Source: Nonomuraea helvata (GTDB lineage: Bacteria > Actinomycetota > Actinomycetes > Streptosporangiales > Streptosporangiaceae). From it: DNA of 64,000 bases. Positions within the stretch are counted from its first letter, which is position 1, and every line of letters begins with the position of its first letter. The notes beneath the pieces are model-generated. The model did no database searches. It was given only the letters and a program-made list of their open reading frames with translations, and was not told where the DNA came from. The position numbers and the translations under genes were made by a program. Where the stretch lies: the NCBI RefSeq assembly GCF_039535785.1, contig NZ_BAAAXV010000002.1, positions 543,287 through 607,286 on the forward strand. The letters are read 5' to 3'. Of this stretch, positions 47,136-55,196 are shown one piece after another.

Positions 47136-47723
47136 ATGCACGAAGTCGCGGTGATCGAAGATGCGGCGGCGGCCGAGGCCTCACTCGACCCCATGCGGTC
47201 GAAGCTGCTGGCCGCCCTGGTCGAGCCGGGCTCGGCCACGTCGCTGGCGGCCAAGGTCGGGCTGGCCAGGCAGAAGGTCAACTACCATCTGCGCACACTG
47301 GAACGGCACGGCCTGGTCGAGCTGGTCGAGGAGCGCAGGAAGGGCAACGTCACCGAGCGCGTGATGCAGGCCACCGCGGCGTCCTTCGTCATCTCGCCGG
47401 CCGCGCTGGCCGCTGTCCAGCCCGATCCGGGCAGGTCGCCCGACCGGCTGTCGGCGCGCTGGCTGCTGGCGCTGGCCGCGCAGCTCGTACGCGATGTCGG
47501 CACGCTGATAACGGGGGCCGCCAAGGCGCAGAAGCGGGTGGCGACGTTCGCCATCGACGGTGAGGTGCGCTTCGCGTCGGCGGCCGACCGGGCCGCCTTC
47601 GCGGAGGAGCTTGCGCAGTGCGTGACGGAGCTGGTCAGCAAATATCACGACGAATCCGCCGAGGGCGGGCGCGATCACCGGCTGATCGTCGCCGTGCATC
47701 CCGCCGTGAAGAAGGAGCGCTGA
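47136..47723 (+). CDS. ArsR-like HTH regulator
   Basis: Winged-helix regulator of 195 aa: LDPMRSKLLAALVEPGSATSLAAKVGLARQKVNYHLRTLERHGLVELVEERRKGN, the ArsR/HTH_20 pattern, with a C-terminal dimer domain. No metal-binding cysteines are seen. It lies 3 bp before a SRPBCC gene, a regulator-enzyme pairing common in actinobacteria. A TTGACA box at 47101 suggests its promoter. Confidence 0.9.
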   Translation: MHEVAVIEDAAAAEASLDPMRSKLLAALVEPGSATSLAAKVGLARQKVNYHLRTLERHGLVELVEERRKGNVTERVMQATAASFVISPAALAAVQPDPGRSPDRLSARWLLALAAQLVRDVGTLITGAAKAQKRVATFAIDGEVRFASAADRAAFAEELAQCVTELVSKYHDESAEGGRDHRLIVAVHPAVKKER

Positions 47724-47726
47724 GCG

Positions 47727-48443
47727 TTGGGCCACTCGTTCGAACTGCCCCATGAGGCCCTGGTCGAGGCGACGCCCGAGGAGGTGTGGGAGGCCATCTC
47801 GACGGGTCCGGGCATCGACGCGTGGCTGGTGGGGCGCAGCGCCGTGGCGGACGGCGTCGTACGCACCGCTTTCGGCGGCGGCGAGATGCCCCCGTCCACG
47901 GTGACCGCCGCCGAACCGCTCCAGCGCTTCGCCCACAGCAGTGACAAGGCGGACGACGGGCGGTTCGTCGCCTACGAGTTCCTCGTCGAGGGCCGGGGGC
48001 GGAGCAGCACGCTCGTGCGCATGGTGACCAGCGGGTTCCTGCCTGGGGACGACTGGCAGGACGAGTTCGAGGCCATGTCGCGCGGCCTGGAGATGTTCTT
48101 CGCGACGCTGGTCGAATACCTCTCCCACTTCGCGGGGCGGACCGCGCGGCCGGTCACGGCGTTCGGGCCGATGGTCCACGACTGGCCGCGCGCCTGGGAG
48201 ACCCTGTATGCCGCCCTGGGCGGGCCCCCGTCCCCCGGCGACCGGGTGCGGGTCGGCCCGGCCGAGGGAGTCGTGTACTTCCGCAACTCCCAGACGCTCG
48301 GGATCCGCGCCGACAACGCCCTCTACCGCTTCCTCCAGGGGTTCAACGGACCCATGATCGCCGCGCACGTGCTGTTCGACGGGGCGGACGAAGGGCCGCT
48401 GTGGGAGGCCTGGCTGGAGAAGCTGTACGCGGACGGCGCCTGA
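47727..48443 (+). CDS. SRPBCC (AHSA1-like) protein
   Basis: START/AHSA1-type hydrophobic-pocket protein of 238 aa: LPHEALVEATPEEVWEAISTGPGIDAWLVG at the start is the AHSA1 pattern. A second, less clear half follows from about residue 150, which may be a degenerate repeat of the fold. Likely start is TTG 47727 behind GGAGCGC. It is co-transcribed with the ArsR-like regulator. The ligand is unknown. Confidence 0.87.
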   Translation: MGHSFELPHEALVEATPEEVWEAISTGPGIDAWLVGRSAVADGVVRTAFGGGEMPPSTVTAAEPLQRFAHSSDKADDGRFVAYEFLVEGRGRSSTLVRMVTSGFLPGDDWQDEFEAMSRGLEMFFATLVEYLSHFAGRTARPVTAFGPMVHDWPRAWETLYAALGGPPSPGDRVRVGPAEGVVYFRNSQTLGIRADNALYRFLQGFNGPMIAAHVLFDGADEGPLWEAWLEKLYADGA

Positions 48444-48492
48444 CCGGGCCGAGGGGCGTTGCGGGCGGGTGGGGAGTGGGCAGGGGGACGGT

Positions 48493-48978
48493 GTGAGAGT
48501 CGTCGCGCTGTCGGACACGCATGCGCCCAGGCGGTGGCGTTCGTGCCCGCCCCGGGTCGCCGAGCACCTGCGGGACGCGGACGTCATCCTGCACGCGGGT
48601 GACGTCTGCGTCGCGTCCGTGCTGGACGAGCTGGCCGCGTTCGCGCCGGTTCACGTCGTGAAGGGGAACAACGACGGGCCGGACGTGGTCGCGCCCGAGA
48701 CCCTGGAGGTGACCCTCGAGGGGCTGCGGATCGGCATGATCCACGACAGCGGCCCGGCCAAGGGCCGGCTGGCCCGCATGCGGCGCCGCTTCCCGCAGGC
48801 CGACCTGGTCGTCTTCGGCCACTCCCACATCCCGCTCGACGAGGAGGGCGCGGACGGCCTGCGCGTCTTCAACCCCGGCTCCCCCACCGACCGCCGCCGC
48901 CAGCCGCACGGCACGCTGGGCCTGCTCACCATCGAGGACGGCGTCCTGACCCGCGCCGAGATCGTGCCCGTCACGTGA
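48493..48978 (+). CDS. YfcE/MJ0936-type metallophosphoesterase
   Basis: Small calcineurin-like phosphodiesterase of 161 aa. Metal-binding motifs are all present: SDTHA (D-x-H), HAGDVC (GD), KGNNDG (GN-D), GMIHDSG (with Asp in place of the usual HG) and FGHSHIP (GHxH). GTG 48493 follows GGGGGACG. It is the last gene of a plus-strand series; its substrate is probably a phosphodiester or cyclic nucleotide. Confidence 0.9.
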   Translation: MRVVALSDTHAPRRWRSCPPRVAEHLRDADVILHAGDVCVASVLDELAAFAPVHVVKGNNDGPDVVAPETLEVTLEGLRIGMIHDSGPAKGRLARMRRRFPQADLVVFGHSHIPLDEEGADGLRVFNPGSPTDRRRQPHGTLGLLTIEDGVLTRAEIVPVT

Positions 48979-49024
48979 CGAGGTCGTCGCGGGCCTGCTC
49001 GAGGTCGGCCCAGGAAGGTCGTCG

Positions 49025-49483
49025 TCAGGTGAGCCAATAGACCACGGCGAGCAGCACCAGCGGCACCGCCGCCCGCACCGCCCAGCTCCGGGCCGAGGCG
49101 ACCAGCGCCGCAGCCGAATACGCGATGACCCCGACCAGCAGGAAAACGCCCCAGGCGAACAGGGAGAGGCTTTCGGAGAGCAGGACCGCGACCACGTACG
49201 CGGGCCGCAACAGCGCCGCCACGAACAGCGCCCCTATGATCGCGACAGGCCAGGCGGGGCGCACCCGGAAGAGATGCAGCGACGCCCAGGACACGGCGCC
49301 CGGCAGCACGACCAGCATGCTCATCATCGCCGGCTCGCCCAGGCCGATGACGGCATCCAGCACCGGCGCCACCAGATAGGTCGCGATGAAAACCGCCATC
49401 GGCAGGAGACCCGCGACTGCCGCGCGGGCCATCCGCGCGTGCGGTGGGGCGTCAGGTGAGGCGGGCCGCCCATCCACGATCAT
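49025..49483 (-). CDS. Small polytopic membrane protein
   Basis: Hydrophobic protein of 152 aa with about five predicted membrane helices (AAVAGLLPMAVFIATYLVA, MMSMLVVLPGAVSWASLHLF, WPVAIIGALFVAALL, AYVVAVLLSESLSLFAWGVFLLVGVIAY, AVRAAVPLVLLAVVYWL). I recognise no family. ATG 49483 is the likely start; the open frame beyond has no support. The 203 bp between it and the next gene contain spaced GTAAGG-like repeats. Confidence 0.75.
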   Translation of the reverse strand: MIVDGRPASPDAPPHARMARAAVAGLLPMAVFIATYLVAPVLDAVIGLGEPAMMSMLVVLPGAVSWASLHLFRVRPAWPVAIIGALFVAALLRPAYVVAVLLSESLSLFAWGVFLLVGVIAYSAAALVASARSWAVRAAVPLVLLAVVYWLT

Positions 49484-49686
49484 GCTCCGATCGTACGACA
49501 GGCGGATAACAGCCCTCGGTGGCGTACGACCGGTGGCGTAGCGGAGAAGGCGACGGCCGGCGGATTCTGTCGGACCCCGCTGCCAGGATCCTGAGGACTT
49601 AAGGGCGGCGGTAAGGCGACGGGAACGGCGCCGTAAGCGCCCGCCGGCACTGTGGTCACAGATCACCGGAGAGAAGGGCCGAGAAG

Positions 49687-50976
49687 ATGAGCCAGCCGTA
49701 CATCGTCCAGGACGAGATCGCGCTTCCCGGGTTCGCCGGGGTTGTGCACCTGCCGGGCGAGGCCGGATACGACGAGCTTCGCCGCTCGCTCAACCCGCGG
49801 GTGGACTCCCGCCCGGCCGTGGTGGCCGAGGCGCACGGCGTGCGGGATCTGCGGACCGCCCTGCTGGCGGCGCGGCAGCACGGGGTGCCGTTGGCGGTGC
49901 AGGCGACCGGGCACGGCACGCACGCCGCGTGCGACGGCGGCGTCCTCGTCAGGACCTCCCGCATGGCGTCGGTGCTGGTGGACCCGGAGCGGCGGGTCGC
50001 CCGTGTGGGGCCGGGCGCGCTGTGGGGTGACGTGATCGCCGCCGCCGCGCCGTTCGGGCTGGCGCCGCTGTCCGGGTCGTCGCCGTCGGTCGGCGTCACC
50101 GGTTACACGCTCGGCGGCGGGCTCGGGTGGCTGGCGCGCAAGCACGGGTTCGCGGCCGACAGCGTGGTGCGGGCCGAGGTGCTGCTGGCAGACGGCCGGC
50201 ACGTCGTGGCGAGCGCCGACAGCCACCCGGAGCTGTTCTGGGCGGTGCGCGGGGGCGGCGGCGGGTTCGGCGTGGTCACCTCGCTGGAGTTCCGCCTCCA
50301 CCCGGTGGAGAAGGTCTACTCCGGGTTCGCGTACTTCCCGATCGAGGCGGCCGGCGAGACGCTGAGCGCGTACCGGAGCTGGATCGAGCAGGCCCCTGAC
50401 GAGATCAGCACGGCGGTCGTGCTCAAGCGGATGCCCGACGACGCGCCCGAGCCGGTCCGGGGCAGGCACGTGGTCATGGTCAAGGTGGTGCACGCGGGCG
50501 ACGCGGCGGAGGCCAGGCGGTTGCTGGCGCCGCTGTGGCAGGCGGCGGGGCCGGCGCTGCTGGACGAGACGCGCCCCAGCACGTACGCGGCCACGTCCAT
50601 GGGCGGGACGCCCAACCGGCACATGGACATGTTCGAGACCGTGCCGGACGAGGTGATCGGCGCCCTGGTGCGGGCGGCCGAGGTGGCGCAGACCGTGGAG
50701 ATCCGCCACTGGGGCGGCGCGATGGGCCGCCCGGGTCCGGACGCCGGGCCCGTCAGCCACCGCGCCACCCGGCTGTCGGTCATCGTGGACACGCCGGTGC
50801 CGGGGCTGCCCGAGGCGCTCCGCCCATACGCGAACGGGGGCACGTTCCTGAACTTCCTGGCCGACCCGTCCAGGACGGCGTCCGCGTTCACGGCGCCGGA
50901 CTACCGGCGGCTGCGCGACGTCAAGCGGGCCTACGACCCGGACGGCTTCTTCCGCATCGGCCACGTCGCCCGCTGA
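49687..50976 (+). CDS. FAD-linked oxidoreductase, berberine-bridge-like
   Basis: PCMH/VAO-family flavoenzyme of 429 aa. FAD-binding parts are LAVQATGHGTHAACDGG, with the His that carries FAD covalently, and SGSSPSVGVTGYTLGGGLGWLARKHG. The second attachment Cys of bicovalent relatives is replaced by Ser, so single covalent attachment is expected. The C-terminal berberine-bridge segment (YDPDGFFRIGHV) is intact. No signal peptide is present. It probably oxidises an alcohol, sugar or secondary metabolite. It has the AGAAGGG ribosome site and is monocistronic. Confidence 0.92.
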   Translation: MSQPYIVQDEIALPGFAGVVHLPGEAGYDELRRSLNPRVDSRPAVVAEAHGVRDLRTALLAARQHGVPLAVQATGHGTHAACDGGVLVRTSRMASVLVDPERRVARVGPGALWGDVIAAAAPFGLAPLSGSSPSVGVTGYTLGGGLGWLARKHGFAADSVVRAEVLLADGRHVVASADSHPELFWAVRGGGGGFGVVTSLEFRLHPVEKVYSGFAYFPIEAAGETLSAYRSWIEQAPDEISTAVVLKRMPDDAPEPVRGRHVVMVKVVHAGDAAEARRLLAPLWQAAGPALLDETRPSTYAATSMGGTPNRHMDMFETVPDEVIGALVRAAEVAQTVEIRHWGGAMGRPGPDAGPVSHRATRLSVIVDTPVPGLPEALRPYANGGTFLNFLADPSRTASAFTAPDYRRLRDVKRAYDPDGFFRIGHVAR

Positions 50977-51043
50977 CCGGCCACCTTGACGTCGGCCTCC
51001 TCCCGGGGCCGACGAGGTCGACGCCGCCCTTTGAGGACGGCCC

Positions 51044-51622
51044 TCATTCCGGGTCGCGTGTGAGGCCGTCCATGACGAGCCCGAAGAGGTGGTCGCGCCG
51101 CGAGCCGAGAGACGGGGCCTGGTCGGTGATCCAGCTCAGGGCGTTGGCCAGCGCGAACAGGTCCGTCCCGTCGATGTCCTCGCGGATGCGCCCCTCCGCC
51201 TGCGCGCGCTCCAGGAGGCGGCCCGCCGCCGAGCGCATCGCCATGCAGGACGCGTGCAGCGGCGACTGCTCGTCGCTGATCGTGGCCATCATCGAACCGG
51301 CCAGCCCCCGGTAGGCGCCCGCGCCCCCGATGAGCTCGCGCAGGAACTCCACCAGCGCCTCGTACGGCTCGCCGCTCTCCCCCAGCGCCTCCGCCCGCCC
51401 GGCCAGCCGGTCGAACCCCTGCCGCAGCAGCGCCTCCAGCAGCGCCTCCCGCGTGGGGAAGTGCCGGTAGAGCGTCCCGAGCCCGACCTCGGCGCGGCGG
51501 GCGATGTCCCGCAGCGAGGCCTCGGTCCCCTGCTCATGGACGACGCCCCTGGCCACGGCGAGGATGCGCTCCCGGTTGCGCCGCGCGTCGGCCCGCTGCT
51601 CCTTCGGCGATTCTCCCGTCAT
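51044..51622 (-). CDS. TetR-family transcriptional regulator
   Basis: TetR regulator of 192 aa: RNRERILAVARGVVHEQGTEASLRDIARRAEVGLGTLYRHFPTREALLEALL. It belongs to the group with a SbtR-like C-terminal domain and is often paired with oxidoreductases. A 37-bp palindrome in the 96-bp region shared with the divergent medium-chain reductase gene lies over that gene's promoter, so it represses the reductase and itself. Confidence 0.93.
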   Translation of the reverse strand: MTGESPKEQRADARRNRERILAVARGVVHEQGTEASLRDIARRAEVGLGTLYRHFPTREALLEALLRQGFDRLAGRAEALGESGEPYEALVEFLRELIGGAGAYRGLAGSMMATISDEQSPLHASCMAMRSAAGRLLERAQAEGRIREDIDGTDLFALANALSWITDQAPSLGSRRDHLFGLVMDGLTRDPE

Positions 51623-51646
51623 GCACGGTCCTTTCCGTTGACAAGT

Positions 51647-51683
51647 GGAGCACTGTTCCGGTTAATATCCGGAACAGTGCTCC
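51647..51683. promoter_or_regulatory. 37-bp palindromic operator (15-bp perfect arms)
   Basis: GGAGCACTGTTCCGG-TTAATAT-CCGGAACAGTGCTCC. TTGACA at 51639-51644 and TAATAT within the spacer form a plausible -35/-10 pair for the reductase gene, so a bound TetR would block it. This is the strongest operator in the window. Confidence 0.85.
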
Positions 51684-51718
51684 GAATCATATCGGAGCCG
51701 TTCCCGTAGGGAGAAACC

Positions 51719-52684
51719 ATGCCCGCTGTCATGCATGCCGTCCGCATCCACGCGCCCGGCGGTCCGGAAGTCCTCACGTACGAGGAGGTGCCCCGTCCTG
51801 AGCCGGGACCCGGCGAGGTCCTGATCCGGGTCCACGCCGCCGGGATGAACCCGGTCGACTGGTACGCCCGCAGGGGCTTCGCCGGCCTCCCCGAGGACCT
51901 GCGTCCCACGCTGCCCCTGCCGTACACGCCGGGGACCGACGTGTCGGGCGTCGTGGCCGCGCTGGGGCCGGGCGTCACCGAATGGCAGGTGGGGGACGAG
52001 GTCTTCGGCCTGCTCCGCTTCCCGAGCATGGAGGCGAGGGCGTACGCCGAGTACACGACCGCTCCGGTCGGCGATCTCGCCAGGAAGCCGGCGTCCGTCG
52101 ATCACGTGCACGCGGCGGGCGTGCCGATGGCGGGGCTCACCGCGTACCAGTTCCTCTTCGACTACATCGGGCTCGAGCCGGGCAGCCGGGTGCTCGTGAA
52201 CGGCGCGGCCGGCGGCGTCGGCCACTTCGCCGTGCAGCTCGCCAAGGGCGTCGGCTGTCACGTCATCGGCGTCGCCTCCGGGCGCCATGAGGCGTTCCTC
52301 AAGGAGCTGGGGGTGGCTGAGTTCATCGACTACACGCAGGTGGCGGCCGCGGAGGTGGTACGGGACGTGGACTACCTGCTCGACACGGTCGGCAGGCAGC
52401 AGGCGTACCGGTTGCTGCCTGCGATCAGGGACGGCGGCGTGTACAGCCCGTGCTTCCTGGTGAACTTCGGGGACGAGGAGCTGGCGAAGCGGGGCATCGT
52501 CAAGCGTGGGGGCCAGGTGCGCTCGGACGGGGCCCACATGGCGGAGCTGGCCAGGCAGATGGAGGAAGGCCGCCTCCGGGTGGGGATCGACTCCGTCTTC
52601 CCGCTGCGAGAGGCCGCCGAGGCCCACGAACGGGCCGAGCAGGAGCACATCCAGGGCAAGATCGTTCTCCAGGTGGTGGCCTAG
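51719..52684 (+). CDS. Zinc-independent medium-chain NADP-dependent oxidoreductase
   Basis: Quinone-oxidoreductase-like enzyme of 321 aa: N-terminal GroES-like domain (VLTYEEVPRPEPGPGEVLIRVHAAGMNPVDWYARRG, YTPGTDVSGVVAALGPGV) and nucleotide-binding domain (GSRVLVNGAAGGVGHFAVQLAK). Zinc ligands are absent, as usual for the group, which reduces quinones or enones with NADPH. It is divergent from TetR and governed by the 37-bp operator, which suggests induction by an electrophilic compound. Confidence 0.93.
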   Translation: MPAVMHAVRIHAPGGPEVLTYEEVPRPEPGPGEVLIRVHAAGMNPVDWYARRGFAGLPEDLRPTLPLPYTPGTDVSGVVAALGPGVTEWQVGDEVFGLLRFPSMEARAYAEYTTAPVGDLARKPASVDHVHAAGVPMAGLTAYQFLFDYIGLEPGSRVLVNGAAGGVGHFAVQLAKGVGCHVIGVASGRHEAFLKELGVAEFIDYTQVAAAEVVRDVDYLLDTVGRQQAYRLLPAIRDGGVYSPCFLVNFGDEELAKRGIVKRGGQVRSDGAHMAELARQMEEGRLRVGIDSVFPLREAAEAHERAEQEHIQGKIVLQVVA

Positions 52685-52728
52685 CGTCCCGGCCGCCGGG
52701 ACGCCGAGGACAGCCGGGGTGCGGGGTC

Positions 52729-54450
52729 TCAGGCGGCGGGGCGGAGGCGGGCGCCGGCGGTCTGGCCGAGAAGGGTTCTGGCCAGGGCGTCCGTCTGGCG
52801 GAAGAGCGGGGCGTCGGCGCCGGGCCGCGCGAAGCCCGCGGTGCCGGGGCCGCCCACGGTCCACGGGCCGAGGGCGAAGCGGCGGGGATGAGCGGCGCCG
52901 GCCCGGTTCACCAGGCGGCGGCTCGGGAGGTGCACGTCGAGCAGGCCCCCTGACTCGCGGCACTCGCCCCGGACGTAGAGCCCGGCGACCAGCGGGTCGG
53001 TGCTGCGGGCCACGGCCGGATCCGGCAGCCGGGCCTCCACCAGGGCCCGCGCCTCGACCGCACCCGGCACGGTCGCGCTGACCGCCCGCCACACCCCTGC
53101 CCGATCGTCCCGCACGACCCGCGTCCCCGCCCCCAGGAACGTGGCCACGCCCGCCCGCGCCAGCGCCCGTAGCTCCTCCAGCCGGGGCGCGGGCGGGCCG
53201 CTGGCGAAGTAGTTGTACAGCCCCTGGAACCAGGGGTCCTCGGGCAGCACGCCGCGCAGCGCGGACAGTCCGTGGATCATCGCCAGGTCCGCGCTGTGCG
53301 CCGGGTCGGCCCGCCGTTCCAGGTCGGCCGCCAGATAGCCGGACATCCACCGCCCCAGCCCCGCCAGGTCGCCGAACCGCATCCCGTGCAGGGGCCGCTC
53401 CAGCCGCTCCAGGTGCAGCCGGTCGGCGAACCTGGGGACGGACCTGGTGACCAGCGCGCGCATCTCCTTGCCGCCCCACTCGGCCCGCGCGAAGGCGGGC
53501 TCGAACTGGTCCCACCCGATCCGGGTGCGTGAGGGATGCGCGGTGAACAGCTCGAAGTAGTACGCGTACGCGAGCTCCTTGGCCACCGCCCGCCGCAGAT
53601 CCCCGGGAGGGGCGTCCGGGGTGACGAACCTGGGCAGGCCGGGCGGCGGGGCCGCCAGCCGGTAACCGGTCTTGGCGTGGTACGGCACTCCCCTGCGCGA
53701 CCCCACGTACAGCCGCGGCTCCGCCCCGCTCGCCACGTAGTGGAGCTCCCCGTCATGCCGGGCGAACCGCCCGCCGCGGCCCGACGTGAGCAGCACCATC
53801 AGGTCGACGAACGCCAGCCCGGCGCCGCGCGCGAGCACCGGCTCCCCCGCCGGGATCACGCCCGGGTCGAGGTCGGCGGCGTACCCGGCGGGAAGGTACG
53901 CCAGGCCGTGCCGGTCGGCGAACGCCGCCTCCGCGTCCTCCTGCGGCGAGGGCAGCACGCCGTGATGACCCTGCGCGAGCACCACCGCGTCCACCTCCAG
54001 CGCCCGCCCGCCGGACAGCTCCACCCGCTGACCCCCGCGCAGGTCGGCCAGGCCGACCGCCGTGTCGCGGTGCAGGTGCACCCGTACGGTGCGGGGTGCG
54101 GCACGCACGGCGCGTTCGAGGGCGAAGGACAGGTAGCGGCTCAGGGCCGGGCGGGGCGCGAAGAACCCGGGCTCGCAGCCGAGCCACTCGGCCAGCGACG
54201 GCCCCGGCCGGACCGGCCCCTCGCAGCGCACCGACGGGTCGGTGAAGACCGTGATGTCACCGGCCATGGAGTTGGCCCACAGCAGCTCGGGCTGGTCCGC
54301 CCGCCAGACCCGGCCGGCGCCGTGCGGGTACGGGTCCACCACGTGCACGTCCAGCACCTGGCCTCCGAGCAGCTCGGAGGCGTTGGCGCAGATCCGCTCC
54401 ACGAGCGATGTCCCCGTGGGGCCCGCTCCGACGATCGCGACAGCACCCAT
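52729..54450 (-). CDS. FAD/NAD(P)-binding protein (PF13454-type)
   Basis: Flavoprotein of 573 aa starting with the dinucleotide motif GAVAIVGAGPTGTSLVERI, a region DPYPHGAGRVW typical of the FAD-NAD(P)-binding family found in some siderophore or secondary-metabolite loci, and a second segment DAVVLAQGHHGVLPS. The C-terminal half (GLYNYFASGPPAPRLEELRALA ... GLYVRGECRESGGLLDVHLPSR) is conserved in the family, but its function is unknown. GGAGGTGG lies right before ATG 54450; ATGs at 54480 and 54495 are alternatives. Confidence 0.87.
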   Translation of the reverse strand: MGAVAIVGAGPTGTSLVERICANASELLGGQVLDVHVVDPYPHGAGRVWRADQPELLWANSMAGDITVFTDPSVRCEGPVRPGPSLAEWLGCEPGFFAPRPALSRYLSFALERAVRAAPRTVRVHLHRDTAVGLADLRGGQRVELSGGRALEVDAVVLAQGHHGVLPSPQEDAEAAFADRHGLAYLPAGYAADLDPGVIPAGEPVLARGAGLAFVDLMVLLTSGRGGRFARHDGELHYVASGAEPRLYVGSRRGVPYHAKTGYRLAAPPPGLPRFVTPDAPPGDLRRAVAKELAYAYYFELFTAHPSRTRIGWDQFEPAFARAEWGGKEMRALVTRSVPRFADRLHLERLERPLHGMRFGDLAGLGRWMSGYLAADLERRADPAHSADLAMIHGLSALRGVLPEDPWFQGLYNYFASGPPAPRLEELRALARAGVATFLGAGTRVVRDDRAGVWRAVSATVPGAVEARALVEARLPDPAVARSTDPLVAGLYVRGECRESGGLLDVHLPSRRLVNRAGAAHPRRFALGPWTVGGPGTAGFARPGADAPLFRQTDALARTLLGQTAGARLRPAA

Positions 54451-54594
54451 CCCGACCACCTCCCCCAACCGCCCTGCCATCCCATGGCACCACACCCCGA
54501 ATACCCATATAAACAGTAGGGATTGCAGGAAAGATCGTCAACTCGACGCCACGGCACAGTGGCCTTGTCGGTGGCGCGGCCTAAAGTCCCTGGC

Positions 54595-54950
54595 ATGGCC
54601 ATCGATTACGCCCTCCCAGGTCTCTTCACCACACTGGCCGCCGGTCAATGAGCCCTGGCCGCCACCCTGCCGTCCGATCCGTGGAGATCTGCCGCGTCGT
54701 GAGCGGGCTCGTCCTCCATCCCCATGGTGCCGCCGCGCTGCCCGAGGAGCGCATGGCGGAGCAGAACCTGCGTCCCACGAGCGCCATCATCGAGGCGCTG
54801 ACCCGGCTCGACCCGGCGCCCCTCACCACGCCGCGCCCCGCGCACCTGCGGGTGGTGGGCACCTGCCGCCACTTCGCCACGCTGAGCTGTGCCCTGCTCC
54901 GCCTGCGCGGCGTCCCGGCCAGGGCGCGGTGCGGGTTCGCCGCGTACTAG
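54595..54950 (+). pseudogene. Decayed transglutaminase-like domain gene
   Basis: ATG 54595 opens MAIDYALPGLFTTLAAGQ and meets TGA. Beyond it, ALAATLPSDPW continues in the same frame, after which the conserved part (EICRVVSGLVLHPHGAA, LPEERMAEQNLRPTSAIIEA, RVVGTCRHFATLSCALLRLRGVPARARCGFAAY) is in the next frame. GTCRHFATLSCALLR includes the catalytic-type Cys of a transglutaminase fold. The frame stops right after CGFAAY, where relatives continue with the His/Asp half. Premature stop, frameshift and 3' truncation all point to a dead gene. Confidence 0.75.
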
Positions 54951-55196
54951 CACGATGCCGGAGACGTAGCCGTGGTCCGGTACCCGCATCAGGGTCGCTA
55001 CCAGGGCATTTGCATTTAGACGCAAAGATATGGCCCCATCGTCGTGCTCACGCCGAAAATGGTGCCGTTTCGGGATCACCGGCACTCGTGGGGACGTGCC
55101 GTGCATGGGCGGGGGCGGCAAGGCGTCTTCGCGTGCGCGGCGCAAACCGGCGAGTACTCCGTGGATACGCGTTCACGCAGATGCTCTGGAGGCTTG

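Noticed and set aside
49599..49640. TTAAGG/GTAAGG/GAACGG/GTAAGC words spaced about 10-12 bp before the FAD oxidoreductase gene, as a SARP or PhoP-type site
   Set aside because: The spacing and words are too irregular, and no SARP-type regulator is nearby.
51719..54450. The P450, methyltransferases, flavoenzymes and transporters considered together as one biosynthetic gene cluster
   Set aside because: The genes lie in separate small units with their own regulators, and there is no core enzyme (PKS, NRPS, terpene synthase, RiPP precursor) in the window.
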